Source: an uncultured Bdellovibrionales bacterium
Lineage (GTDB): Bacteria; Bdellovibrionota; Bdellovibrionia; Bdellovibrionales; UBA1609
NCBI GenBank assembly: GCA_903833275.1
Contig: CAILEP010000020.1
Span: 62,001 to 126,000 of the forward strand
Direction: 5' to 3'
DNA: 64,000 nt
The notes under the pieces are model-generated. The model was not told the DNA's origin and searched no databases. It saw only the letters and a list, made by a program, of their open reading frames with translations. Positions 30,217-39,303 of this stretch are shown one piece after another. The translations under genes were made by a program, and so were the position numbers. How positions within the stretch are numbered: the first letter of the stretch is position 1; the number at the start of each line of letters is the position of its first letter.

Positions 30217-31413
30217 TTAATTGCGAGTGCAAATACTGACATAGTGCGGGCAATTATTTGGTTGGGCAGCGTTGCAGACGGCGCCGGTGTAATTAACCGC
30301 TCCGACCGCGCTAGAGCCATTACAATAGCCCACGACCGTGCTTGTGCTTAAGGGGTAAACGCATTTGTTGACATAATCGATGCCCCAGGTAGCGGCGGGT
30401 AAAATGGCGCGAATGCTGGCGGCTGCACTTATCTGGGCCGCCGTAACCGGATTGTTTGCGGTACAGGTGATGCCGTGCCCGAGGTCATTGAATCCGTTTA
30501 CCACAGTGAAAACAAGACTGGGGTCGCAAGCCCAAGTGTGGCCGTCAGCGGCTTGAGTCGAAAGATCGTATTCGCTAACGGCAGTCACTGCGCGTGCAAT
30601 GCCAGAGGTGTGGCCCGACGCAAGGCCAAAGGTGAATTTGTAGCCCGTGCCATAAATACTGTTGAGCGAACCTGCGGTTGGGGCCACGGCTGAATTAAAT
30701 GAGCCCACCGGAGCATAATTGAGAGACAAATAGCCAGGGCCGCCGGTGCCAACTTGCGCTCGAATATTGCTCGCCTCAAGTTCAGAGTCGGTAAATTGAA
30801 TTGATCCGAAAAAGTTTTGCTGAGTTCCGGCGACGGTAAAGTTGTTATGCCAATCGGTGCCAAAAGCTCCAGAAAAAAGTGTGTTGAGAATTTCAGTTTG
30901 GCTGAGGGAGCCAACAAACTGCGAAGCATAAAAAGTATTTATCGAACCACTTGGCGGGCCGTAAACCACTTGAAAGCCATAAACTTTGCCGGTCGAATCG
31001 GCGGCAGTGGGGCTGCGCACAGAAAGCTGGGCATAAATATTATTGTTCACGGTGCTTTGTTGAATGGCGGCGATTTTGTCAGAGACATTTAGGTTGCGGG
31101 CGGCATTTGCAAAGTTTTGATTGATCTGAACGCCCGAAGTGGTGCCGAGAGAGCCGGCCCTAAAGGTAAAATAGTTATTTGGGATTGCGGTGTCGACGTA
31201 ACCAGAGCACGACATGTAAGCAAGAGTATCAACGGCCGTGTTGTAGGCGAAGCCAGCTGTACTGGCCACAGAAGATACGCTGTCTGAGCCGCTGGGGGCT
31301 TGCGAGCAGTTTTCGAATAGAATTGGAACTGAAAAGGTCATGAGAACGATGGCCGACACGAGAGCCGCACGTTTTCGGCGCTCTTTTGAAAATTGGCTAA
31401 GTGAAAGTGCCAT
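30217..31413 (-). CDS. Hypothetical secreted protein/lipoprotein
   Basis: N-terminal TM then PILFENCSQAPSGSDS; Ser/Thr/Asn-rich body. Confidence 0.6.
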   Translation of the reverse strand: MALSLSQFSKERRKRAALVSAIVLMTFSVPILFENCSQAPSGSDSVSSVASTAGFAYNTAVDTLAYMSCSGYVDTAIPNNYFTFRAGSLGTTSGVQINQNFANAARNLNVSDKIAAIQQSTVNNNIYAQLSVRSPTAADSTGKVYGFQVVYGPPSGSINTFYASQFVGSLSQTEILNTLFSGAFGTDWHNNFTVAGTQQNFFGSIQFTDSELEASNIRAQVGTGGPGYLSLNYAPVGSFNSAVAPTAGSLNSIYGTGYKFTFGLASGHTSGIARAVTAVSEYDLSTQAADGHTWACDPSLVFTVVNGFNDLGHGITCTANNPVTAAQISAAASIRAILPAATWGIDYVNKCVYPLSTSTVVGYCNGSSAVGAVNYTGAVCNAAQPNNCPHYVSICTRN

Positions 31414-31508
31414 TAACCCCCCTAATAGACCTGCGATAAGTCGAAAGACTCGCTCTGATACATATCGGCTGTTTCTTGCCTCAACTTGAGTCGAGTTAAA
31501 GGTAATTT

Positions 31509-32456
31509 TTAGCCCAATTTCAATAGCTTCGCGAGGGCCGTCACGACAGCGGGGTCGTGGCCTCTATCGAGGGTAAGAGAGTGCAGAGCCATAGCTGGGG
31601 GCAGGGCGATTGCGTTGCGACCGCCACTAATATGCGAAGCGAAGGCGTCGGCGACATGAAGGATTCTTGCGGGCAACACGATTTTGTCGCCCTTAAGATT
31701 GAGTGGGTAGCCAAGGCCATCGAAGCCTTCATGGTGCTGAAGGACTGTGGCAATAATTATGGGCGGCATGCCATTTATCTTGCGCAAAAAATCAGCGCCT
31801 TTGTTTGGGTGCATGCGGATTTTCTTAATCTCGTTTTTGTCGATATTCATCGCATGTTCGTCATGGTTGAGGCTAAGAAGAGAGATCCCGATGTCATGTA
31901 TTAAGGCTGCGTAGCCGGTGGCATAAATGAGATCTAAATTATTGGGGTCATAGGCTCGCGCGATTAGTGTCGAAAATATTGAAGTCGTCACTTGGTGGCG
32001 ATAGATGGCGTCTTGTTTGCGGGCTAACTTGAGCAGGTTCGGGAACACTGAGGGTTGCCGCTTTGCTAGGTCGACGTAAGACGAAATGACCGTCGAAAGT
32101 GTTTTGTGCGATTCGGTATTAAGAACGTTTTGTGAAAAAACATCGGTTAAAACTGAAGAGGTAACCTCATCCAGTACCTGTTCGGCATCGCTGTCATAGA
32201 CACCATTTGATTTGGCGATTTGATCAAGGACTCCACTAGCGGCGCCAATAAAGGCCCGCTGGTGTTCTTGGGGGATATAGAAATGTTCGGTGCCTTTTAG
32301 GATGTAAGCGCTCAACCGTTCAAGCTCGAGAATGTCGCCAGCGGCAAAGATTTTTGCGTATTTAGTCGCGCCCAGCTTTACATAAACATCGAAGCCAAGT
32401 GGGCCACTTAGTTTTTGAAAACTGAACGTTCGTGCTGGAAAGTACGGGCGGTCCAT
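31509..32456 (-). CDS. HD-GYP domain protein (putative c-di-GMP phosphodiesterase or binding protein)
   Basis: LIHDIGISLL (HD) and HHEGFDGLGYP (GYP). Confidence 0.85.
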   Translation of the reverse strand: MDRPYFPARTFSFQKLSGPLGFDVYVKLGATKYAKIFAAGDILELERLSAYILKGTEHFYIPQEHQRAFIGAASGVLDQIAKSNGVYDSDAEQVLDEVTSSVLTDVFSQNVLNTESHKTLSTVISSYVDLAKRQPSVFPNLLKLARKQDAIYRHQVTTSIFSTLIARAYDPNNLDLIYATGYAALIHDIGISLLSLNHDEHAMNIDKNEIKKIRMHPNKGADFLRKINGMPPIIIATVLQHHEGFDGLGYPLNLKGDKIVLPARILHVADAFASHISGGRNAIALPPAMALHSLTLDRGHDPAVVTALAKLLKLG

Positions 32457-32557
32457 CCTGGCTTATCGGACACAATTTGCAGTGTGTAGATGCCCTGATT
32501 TGAGATTCTTGTCGCGACGAGTTTGCGCGACTTGGGGTGTACGATAAAGAGACGAGC

Positions 32558-33748
32558 TCAGTCTTGGCGTGCCACTTCGAAGCGCTGATTGAAAGAGTAG
32601 CCGCGAATGAGATTGAGTGGGTTGAGGTACTCGCCCATTTTTTTAATCGCAAAATGCAGATGAGGGCGAGTGCAATAGCCGGTGCAGCCGATGCGCCCGA
32701 GCACAATGCCGGGCTCCACTTTTTCGCCCACTTTTAGCGAGCTTACCGAGCTGAGGTGATCGTAATAGGCCTCGTAATTATTGGCATGTCGAACGACGAT
32801 AAAATTGCCGGCGGCGCGATTGCGACCAAAGCGAATAATTTCGCCTGGGGCGACAGAATAAACGGGCTCACCTGACGTGAGTTCAAAATCGACCCCGAGA
32901 TGGGCCCGGCGAAATTTTTTAATTGGGTGAAAGCGGTGGGGCTGATAGAGGCTCGAAATTTTAATGTAATCAACCGGAGCAAAAAACATTCGATTCTTAT
33001 ATTCGGTCGAATCGGCAGTGTAGGTTCCACCATGTTTAAGGGGTCTGAAATCGCGAACGACACTATGACCCAGAATCTCGAGTTCGGCGTGCGTGACCTC
33101 GCCAAATTTCACAAATTGGCCTTGATCATAGAGCTTTTGCACGGTCAGAGAAAAAGCGGCATTTTTTTGCAAGACGCGAGCGAGATTGTAGTCGAGTAAA
33201 AAAGCATCCATAAAGCGATAGGCGACGAGCTCATCGCCAACGGCCTGTGAAATATTCTCAACAACCGAGCCGCGAACGTGCCCCGAAGCTGAGACCAACT
33301 TAACATCATATTTAATCGACTCTTGGCGGCCACCGACCTCTGTTTTAGTCCGCCAAAAGGAGTAGGCCTGTGGGTGATCACGATCGAAAAATTTGAGTTC
33401 GGTTCGGCCGGCTTTTGTGTCTTGGGTGACGCGGTAAAGCTCACCCGGGGTTAATACGAAATCGCGCGGCATTTTTGACTGAATAAAAACCTGATTGCGC
33501 TGCGAATCTGAATAACCATAATTTTTAAGCAATGAAAATACCGAATCGGCGGCGCCAATTTTAACTTGTGTTACGGTCACAGAAGAGATTGGCTTAGCCG
33601 CGGGGGCTTTCGGTGAAGCCTTGATCTTCGCGGCGGTCGATGCAACATTAGAGGCCAAGGCCGGCGTCGCAATTAATGCAGAAGCCAAAGCGGTCGAAGA
33701 GATTAAGGGCAGAAATTTGAAAACGAGACGTGCTGGTACAAACATCAA
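32558..33748 (-). CDS. M23 (LytM) family peptidoglycan endopeptidase
   Basis: HLGVDFELTSGEPVYSVAPGEI, GNFIVVRHANNYEAYYDHLS, RPHLHFAIKK. Confidence 0.9.
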   Translation of the reverse strand: MMFVPARLVFKFLPLISSTALASALIATPALASNVASTAAKIKASPKAPAAKPISSVTVTQVKIGAADSVFSLLKNYGYSDSQRNQVFIQSKMPRDFVLTPGELYRVTQDTKAGRTELKFFDRDHPQAYSFWRTKTEVGGRQESIKYDVKLVSASGHVRGSVVENISQAVGDELVAYRFMDAFLLDYNLARVLQKNAAFSLTVQKLYDQGQFVKFGEVTHAELEILGHSVVRDFRPLKHGGTYTADSTEYKNRMFFAPVDYIKISSLYQPHRFHPIKKFRRAHLGVDFELTSGEPVYSVAPGEIIRFGRNRAAGNFIVVRHANNYEAYYDHLSSVSSLKVGEKVEPGIVLGRIGCTGYCTRPHLHFAIKKMGEYLNPLNLIRGYSFNQRFEVARQD

Positions 33749-33750
33749 TA

Positions 33751-34628
33751 ATTCTCTCTTTAAAATTTTATCAATCGCTGTATTTTTTAGCGTAAACTAC
33801 TTTTCTATCGATAGCCATGCTCAATATTTGACGGGGCCAGTGGCGCAGAGCCAGGGCGGGGCGGGGCGTGCAGCGGTTGAGGACGGCGAACAATTTATCC
33901 ACAATCCAGCGACGGTTGTTCAGAGCTCAGTGATGTCCTCATCGCTTCTCTATTATGACGGATATAACGCGCGAAACGAGCACGATAATGTTTATGGCAT
34001 TAGCGTCACCGACAACAGCGACGATCTTCTGCTTTCGGGTGCTTATATTTACGCCCATCAAACAAGATCATTCGCCACTCGCAATGATCTCGTCGAAGAG
34101 TATCACCAGCTGTCGATGGGCCAATTTCTATTTAAGCATTTTTCATTGGGCGCATCGCTGATCTACTTAACTTCAGAAATTAGCAGCGTGGGCAAATACG
34201 AACAGATCAACGGGCACCTTGGGGCATTTTATAATCCGGCGCCCGATATTGCTTTGGCCTTTGTGGCGTACAATGTGGCGGGGCGAACGAAAGGTGTGCC
34301 GGCTGAAGTTGAGCAGGGCAATAAACTAGCGCTGGGGGTCGTTTGGGTCGCTGACCCCCTTTTACGGGTGCGCTTTGATGTCAGCCAAATGCAGGTGCAA
34401 AACCCTGATCGTCAGTTTGAGTACCAATTGGGCCTTGAAAGCAAAACCTCAGACTATTTTCTGTTTCGGGGTGGGGTCGATCAAGACGACTGGGCGCAAC
34501 GAAAATATTGGTCAATGGGGGTCGGTTTTGACGGCCCTAGGGCCAAAATCGACTACTTTTATCGTAAGAACTTCGAGTTTGGGTCGGCCGCACTGCACGG
34601 CGTTGACATACGGGTGCCGTTTTGGTAA
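33751..34628 (+). CDS. Putative outer-membrane beta-barrel-type protein
   Basis: Signal-like NSLFKILSIAVFFSVNYFSIDSHAQ; alternating beta-strand-like sequence ending in ...RVPFW; the exact start is uncertain, and the listed start at 33621 overlaps the divergent M23 gene. Confidence 0.55.
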
Positions 34629-34677
34629 CCCAACCAGTTCAATTTCAGAGTTTTTAGCATTATTTAAGGAGCCTCTC

Positions 34678-34812
34678 ATGGCATCAAAAACACAAGTGAC
34701 CGAAAGAATTCGTCGCAGTAAACGGCCCCGCAAAGGTGTTGAGCGCAAGCGTAAGATCCGTGCGGCTGGTTCGACTCCGTCTTATGCGAAACTTTTCGGC
34801 GACAAAGAGTAG
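34678..34812 (+). CDS. 44-aa highly basic small protein MASKTQVTERIRRSKRPRKGVERKRKIRAAGSTPSYAKLFGDKE
   Basis: Internal ATG with strong SD (TTTAAGGAGCCTCTCATG) inside the longer listed frame 34375..34812. Confidence 0.75.
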   Translation: MASKTQVTERIRRSKRPRKGVERKRKIRAAGSTPSYAKLFGDKE

Positions 34813-34814
34813 TT

Positions 34815-35921
34815 CTACTTCATAGACGTTCTTAGGCGGCCATTATCTGAAATGGCCGGGCCCTTCAGACTAAATTCAAAGTTATGCACAGTGAAGCCTT
34901 CTTGGCCGGGCACAAATTTGTACTTCGAAAACGCATCGACCGCAGCTTTATCTAAAGAGGCGACTCCGGTTGATTTTGTTAACTTAATGTCTGAAATACT
35001 GCCATTTTTATTAACGAAATAAACTAACTGACCGGCGCCTTGAGCTTTTTGAAAGCGCATATCTCGCGTGTACGATGGCGGTTTGTTGCCAGGCACTTGC
35101 TTGAGGCCGGTGTAAGTCTGTACCACTTGAACTCCGCTGGCGGCGCTGGCGGCGGCGATAGTGCTCGCGGCATTGCCGTTTTGCGAGCCCGAGTTTGCTG
35201 CGGCCGTTTCGGCGCCCGAAGATTTTACGACTGGTGCCGGAAGTTGAGCCGGCTCAGCGGCCTTCGGGGCCTCTTCTTTGGCAGCGGCTTTTTCAACTTG
35301 AACTTGTTTTGCAGATTTATCGTCAGCAAAGGCCGCGTCGGTTGCGGCGACAGCGGGCACGTCATCTTCTGCCACGGCCTCTTCTTTTACCGGGGCTTCG
35401 TTTTTAGCTATAACTTGTTCTTGAGCGGCCACCGGCGCGGGCTTTTCTTGTGGAGCAGGGGCTTGGGCCACAGCAGGTGCTTCGGCTGTCGTTTGGGCCA
35501 CCGCAACTGGGCTCTCATTGGCGGTCAGGTCTTCGGATTTAACTGTTTTCTCGAGTGGAGTTTCGGTGTTTTCTGCAGGCATCGGCTGTTGCGGCTCAAG
35601 TGAAGTTTTTGCTGCGGGGGCCGTTTTCGCAACTCTATTTTTTTGCGAAGCTCGAGATTTTGCTGCTATCTTTTTTGTCACTGGGGCGGCTACGGGTTCG
35701 GCCTTTATCGGAGCAGCCGCTGGCTGCTCAAGCGCAGGGGTGATTGTCTTTGCGCTATTATCAACAGTGAAATCAACCGTTGTGCGTTTATCACCATTAA
35801 TGTCGCCGCCTTTAGTGCCGAGAAAGCTTGGGCCTAGTGCGATAAGCGCAATCACTGCGCCGTGTAGAATCATTGAAACGACAAAACTCAATTGTGAACG
35901 AAAACTGCTTTTGCTTTCCAT
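34815..35921 (-). CDS. TonB-family energy transducer
   Basis: N-terminal TM, Pro/Ala/Lys/Glu-rich linker, C-terminal TonB-like GQLVYFVNKNGSISDIKLTKSTGVASLDKAAVDAFSKYKFVP. Confidence 0.85.
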   Translation of the reverse strand: MESKSSFRSQLSFVVSMILHGAVIALIALGPSFLGTKGGDINGDKRTTVDFTVDNSAKTITPALEQPAAAPIKAEPVAAPVTKKIAAKSRASQKNRVAKTAPAAKTSLEPQQPMPAENTETPLEKTVKSEDLTANESPVAVAQTTAEAPAVAQAPAPQEKPAPVAAQEQVIAKNEAPVKEEAVAEDDVPAVAATDAAFADDKSAKQVQVEKAAAKEEAPKAAEPAQLPAPVVKSSGAETAAANSGSQNGNAASTIAAASAASGVQVVQTYTGLKQVPGNKPPSYTRDMRFQKAQGAGQLVYFVNKNGSISDIKLTKSTGVASLDKAAVDAFSKYKFVPGQEGFTVHNFEFSLKGPAISDNGRLRTSMK

Positions 35922-36140
35922 TAAAGTAAGCTCCTTTATAAATTCGGGTCAGAACACAGGTCTTAACAGTACAATATCGAGGCCATTCAAGGGGGCCGGC
36001 GAGGGCCGCCCTATTGCTTCTCAGGGCAGGGGCCCCTTGGGCCACTTGAAAAAAAGAAAGTTAAGTGCCGAAAATAGGCGGTTTTCACTCGACGTAGTCG
36101 AAAACTTCAGCAAGAATTTTTGCTACCTGAGGGGGTAAAC

Positions 36141-37022
36141 ATGTTTAAAAAACTATTCGCAGTTTCGATTTTCTTGGCGGTGACAAGCGCCACAGTAACT
36201 AGCCAAGCGTTCGCGTTTCCGATGCCAGGGCACGGTAAATATTCAGCTCAAAAATTTCGTCCAGAGATGTTGTTACAGTTTTCAGAAAAACAATTCGACT
36301 TCGAAGGCATCGCAGAGCTTTCAGATTGCTCAGGCAGTTTATTTCGTTTCGAAAACAGCGTCGATTCTGATAGCGCGATGATTTTGACAAACGGCCATTG
36401 TTTCGAAGCCGGTATGCCAGCCCCGGGGCAATTTGTTTATCATCAACAGAGTGATCGTACGTTTAATTTGTTGAAGTCAAACCTCGAAGCGGCGGGTACG
36501 GTAACGGCCGTTGAAGCGACGTACTCAACAATGACCACAACCGATATTACGATCTACAAGTTGAGCCAAACCTATGCGCAGATTAAAGCTCAAATGGGCG
36601 TTTCGCCGCTGACTTTGGCCTCAAAACATCCATCAGAAAAAGACAGCATTGAAGTGCTTTCGGGCTACTGGCATCGCGGCTACGCTTGTGCCATCGACAC
36701 ATTTGTAAATGAGCTTCGTGAGGCCGGCTGGGTTATGAATGATTCGATGAGATATTCGCAGCCTGGTTGCGAAACCATCGGTGGCACTTCTGGCTCGCCT
36801 GTTGTTTTGAGTGGCACCCGCACGATAATCGGCGTCAATAACACCGGCAACGACAACGGCGAAAAATGCACCATGGATAACCCATGTGAAGTCGATCAGA
36901 AGGGCAACATTTTTTATAAACAGGGTCTTTCTTACGGCCAAGAGACATACGAAATTTACACTTGTCTAAATGCCAATCGCGAAATCGATTTATCAGTTAA
37001 AGGCTGCCAGCTACCACACTAG
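36141..37022 (+). CDS. Secreted trypsin-like serine protease
   Basis: Signal peptide; LTNGHCFEAG (His), TDITIYKL (Asp), GGTSGSPVVL (Ser); ATG at 36141 after GAGGGGG. Confidence 0.82.
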   Translation: MFKKLFAVSIFLAVTSATVTSQAFAFPMPGHGKYSAQKFRPEMLLQFSEKQFDFEGIAELSDCSGSLFRFENSVDSDSAMILTNGHCFEAGMPAPGQFVYHQQSDRTFNLLKSNLEAAGTVTAVEATYSTMTTTDITIYKLSQTYAQIKAQMGVSPLTLASKHPSEKDSIEVLSGYWHRGYACAIDTFVNELREAGWVMNDSMRYSQPGCETIGGTSGSPVVLSGTRTIIGVNNTGNDNGEKCTMDNPCEVDQKGNIFYKQGLSYGQETYEIYTCLNANREIDLSVKGCQLPH

Positions 37023-37080
37023 GTAGCGGCAAAGTGGCGCTACTGAATATTGGGTAGCGCTTTTAGAGCGCTACTGAATA

Positions 37081-38199
37081 TTAGGTAGCGCGCAGATCCT
37101 GCGGCACTTCGCCTTCTTGAATGGCACGGGCCACGCGAAGGTGTTCAGGGTGCCCGATAATTTTGGTGGCCTCTGCAAACGGCAGGGGCGCCGCCTGGGC
37201 CAAAACTTCTTTTTTAAGAGCAGCAACGCGAGCAAGAGATTCGTCTACCTGAGTAGACGAAACTCTTTTTTCGGCAATGGCTTTATTGACCGCGTCGATC
37301 GCAATCGGGGGGCTAGTGAAGTCGTTGCAATAAAGAAGAATGTCGCAACCGGCCTGCAGCGCAAGAACCGGAATTTCGGCTTTCGGGTAATTGTTGGCCA
37401 AGGCCTTCATATCGAGATCATCGGTTATCACAAGCCCGCGATAGCGCAGGTCTTCGCGTAGAAGTTTTTTAATAAAAATAGGAGAAAGCGTCACCGGGTA
37501 GGTCGGGTCGATATTTTTAAATTTAATATGAGCGGTCATCACGAGATCCATGCGGGCCCGAAAGGCTTTTTTAAATGGTATCAACTCGCGGCCTTCGAGA
37601 GTCTTCATGTCGACTTCTTCGATCGGCAAATCTAAATGGCTATCGATAATCGTATTGCCATGCCCGGGGAAGTGCTTCGCGCACGGTAAAACCCCGGCCT
37701 TGATGTAGCCGCGCACAAGAGCAGAGGCAATTTTAGCAACGTATTCAGGGTCAGAGCCCAATGATCGATCGCCGATTAAAACATTTTTCGGGTTCGAGAG
37801 CACATCGATGCACGGGGCGAAATCAAGATTGATGCCCACGGCGCGAAGTTCAGCGCCCATCATATTTGCAAATTTAAAAGCCATGGCGGTTGAATCGAGG
37901 GCGGCCAATTTGCCGAGCGACGGCCACTGAGTGAACGGGGCTTTTAGGCGGTGAACGCGCCCGCCCTCCATATCGATGGCGATAAAAAGCGGCGCCTTTG
38001 ACGGCAGTTTTGTATGAAGGTTGTATATGTCTGAGCAGAGTTTGTGAAGCTCAGCCGGGGTTTTTAAATTGCGAGCGAAAAGCGTAACCCCGCCAATGTC
38101 ATTTTTGATTATAAAATCAGCTTCATGTTTCTTGAGTTCGGTGCCCTCAAGACCAATAAATAAAAGTTGGCCAATATGTTTACTCACGAGATACCTCAC
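37081..38199 (-). CDS. nagZ: Beta-N-acetylhexosaminidase NagZ-like (GH3)
   Basis: FIAIDMEGGRVHRL, CAKHFPGHGNTIIDSHLDLP, VITDDLDMKAL. Confidence 0.92.
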   Translation of the reverse strand: MRYLVSKHIGQLLFIGLEGTELKKHEADFIIKNDIGGVTLFARNLKTPAELHKLCSDIYNLHTKLPSKAPLFIAIDMEGGRVHRLKAPFTQWPSLGKLAALDSTAMAFKFANMMGAELRAVGINLDFAPCIDVLSNPKNVLIGDRSLGSDPEYVAKIASALVRGYIKAGVLPCAKHFPGHGNTIIDSHLDLPIEEVDMKTLEGRELIPFKKAFRARMDLVMTAHIKFKNIDPTYPVTLSPIFIKKLLREDLRYRGLVITDDLDMKALANNYPKAEIPVLALQAGCDILLYCNDFTSPPIAIDAVNKAIAEKRVSSTQVDESLARVAALKKEVLAQAAPLPFAEATKIIGHPEHLRVARAIQEGEVPQDLRAT

Positions 38200-38262
38200 C
38201 CACAGACGTTCCGCATTGGTATTTTATCAACAAGCTATTTGATCACGATTTGTTAAAAGCTG

Positions 38263-39216
38263 TCACTGGCCTTTGGGCTTGGTTTTTGGCGGAGTCATCG
38301 GTGGCGAGATCATCGTTGGCATTTGGCCGGCATTTGCTGGTTTCGCGCTGTCGGTGGTGATCATTTGAGTCGGGGTCGCAACAGTCGAGCGCCCGGGTTC
38401 AGCCACTACGGTTGCGCGATTCATTTTATTATTTTTACCTTCAGGCAGGCCCTTAAATAAAGTCGAAATTTGCTTTTCGTTAAAAGGCAATGAGCCCACG
38501 GCTTCAGCGCGAGTCGCGACCATTTCGGTGCTGGCATTTTGCTCGGGCGAAAGCGTGCCAAGTGGCTCGCCATTGTTGGCAACTAGACCAACGAACGAGA
38601 CGCCTTTGTAGTTAAAATCAATTTTGAAGGCATCAATATTTTTTACTTTTTGTTCGGCGGCGATATTGGCGGTGCCTTCGTGAAAGGCGGGGTCTTCTTC
38701 TGACAGTGCAAAGAAATTATAGTTTTTGCCAGTAGATAAGCCATTCTTCAAGATCACGTAGTTTAGAAACGTCGAAAGAAAACCGTTGGGCTTTACCGCC
38801 AAGGTGACTTTTTTAGAGCGCCCGTTCTCGATGATGGTCGCGGTCATTTTTTTATTTTTAAAAACCGCATCAACGAGTTTTGGTTTGCCGTCGGCCAGCG
38901 CGGTGTATTGATAAGAAATCGGTTCGAAGTTGAGGTCAGAATAAGCCAGAAGACTTTCGGTGGTCGAGCCGCTGGGCGTTTTCACAAAGCAGTAATAGGT
39001 CGAGATCATTTCTTTTTTGGTGTCGTGAACCTCGAAGCGTTGAATGACGAAGCCGCTATGTTTGTTACCTAAGAAAAATTTGTAGTAAGCCTCAAAGGCG
39101 GGGCCGTCGGCGTGGGCGGAAGTCGGGAGTGTCAGGATCGAAAGGGCGAGGCTCATAAAAATGACCGACGAAGCTGCCCAAAGGGCTGTGAGTTTCGAGC
39201 CAAATTGTATATTCAT
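38263..39216 (-). CDS. Hypothetical secreted protein (DUF3108-like)
   Basis: Signal peptide; FEAYYKFFLGNKHSGFVIQRFEV...PISYQYTALADGKPKLVDAVFKNKKMTATI. Confidence 0.55.
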   Translation of the reverse strand: MNIQFGSKLTALWAASSVIFMSLALSILTLPTSAHADGPAFEAYYKFFLGNKHSGFVIQRFEVHDTKKEMISTYYCFVKTPSGSTTESLLAYSDLNFEPISYQYTALADGKPKLVDAVFKNKKMTATIIENGRSKKVTLAVKPNGFLSTFLNYVILKNGLSTGKNYNFFALSEEDPAFHEGTANIAAEQKVKNIDAFKIDFNYKGVSFVGLVANNGEPLGTLSPEQNASTEMVATRAEAVGSLPFNEKQISTLFKGLPEGKNNKMNRATVVAEPGRSTVATPTQMITTDSAKPANAGQMPTMISPPMTPPKTKPKGQ

Positions 39217-39303
39217 CGCGCACCCTTTGGTAAAATCGTGACAAGAGTTATGACAGTCAATCGGCCGCTTCGGCGACCGCTCATCAAAAGAGTTTGCGAC
39301 ACT

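Noticed and set aside
33621-33750. Extended N-terminus of the beta-barrel-type ORF
   Set aside because: Antisense to the M23 signal peptide region; the signal peptide begins later
35040-36138. Plus-strand ORFs opposite the TonB-like gene
   Set aside because: Antisense frames opened by the Ala/Pro/Glu-rich coding bias; no SD or family
39112-39303. Extended N-terminus of the TadE/G-like ORF
   Set aside because: Overlaps the divergent gene start and lacks a signal; ATG at 39304 is more plausible
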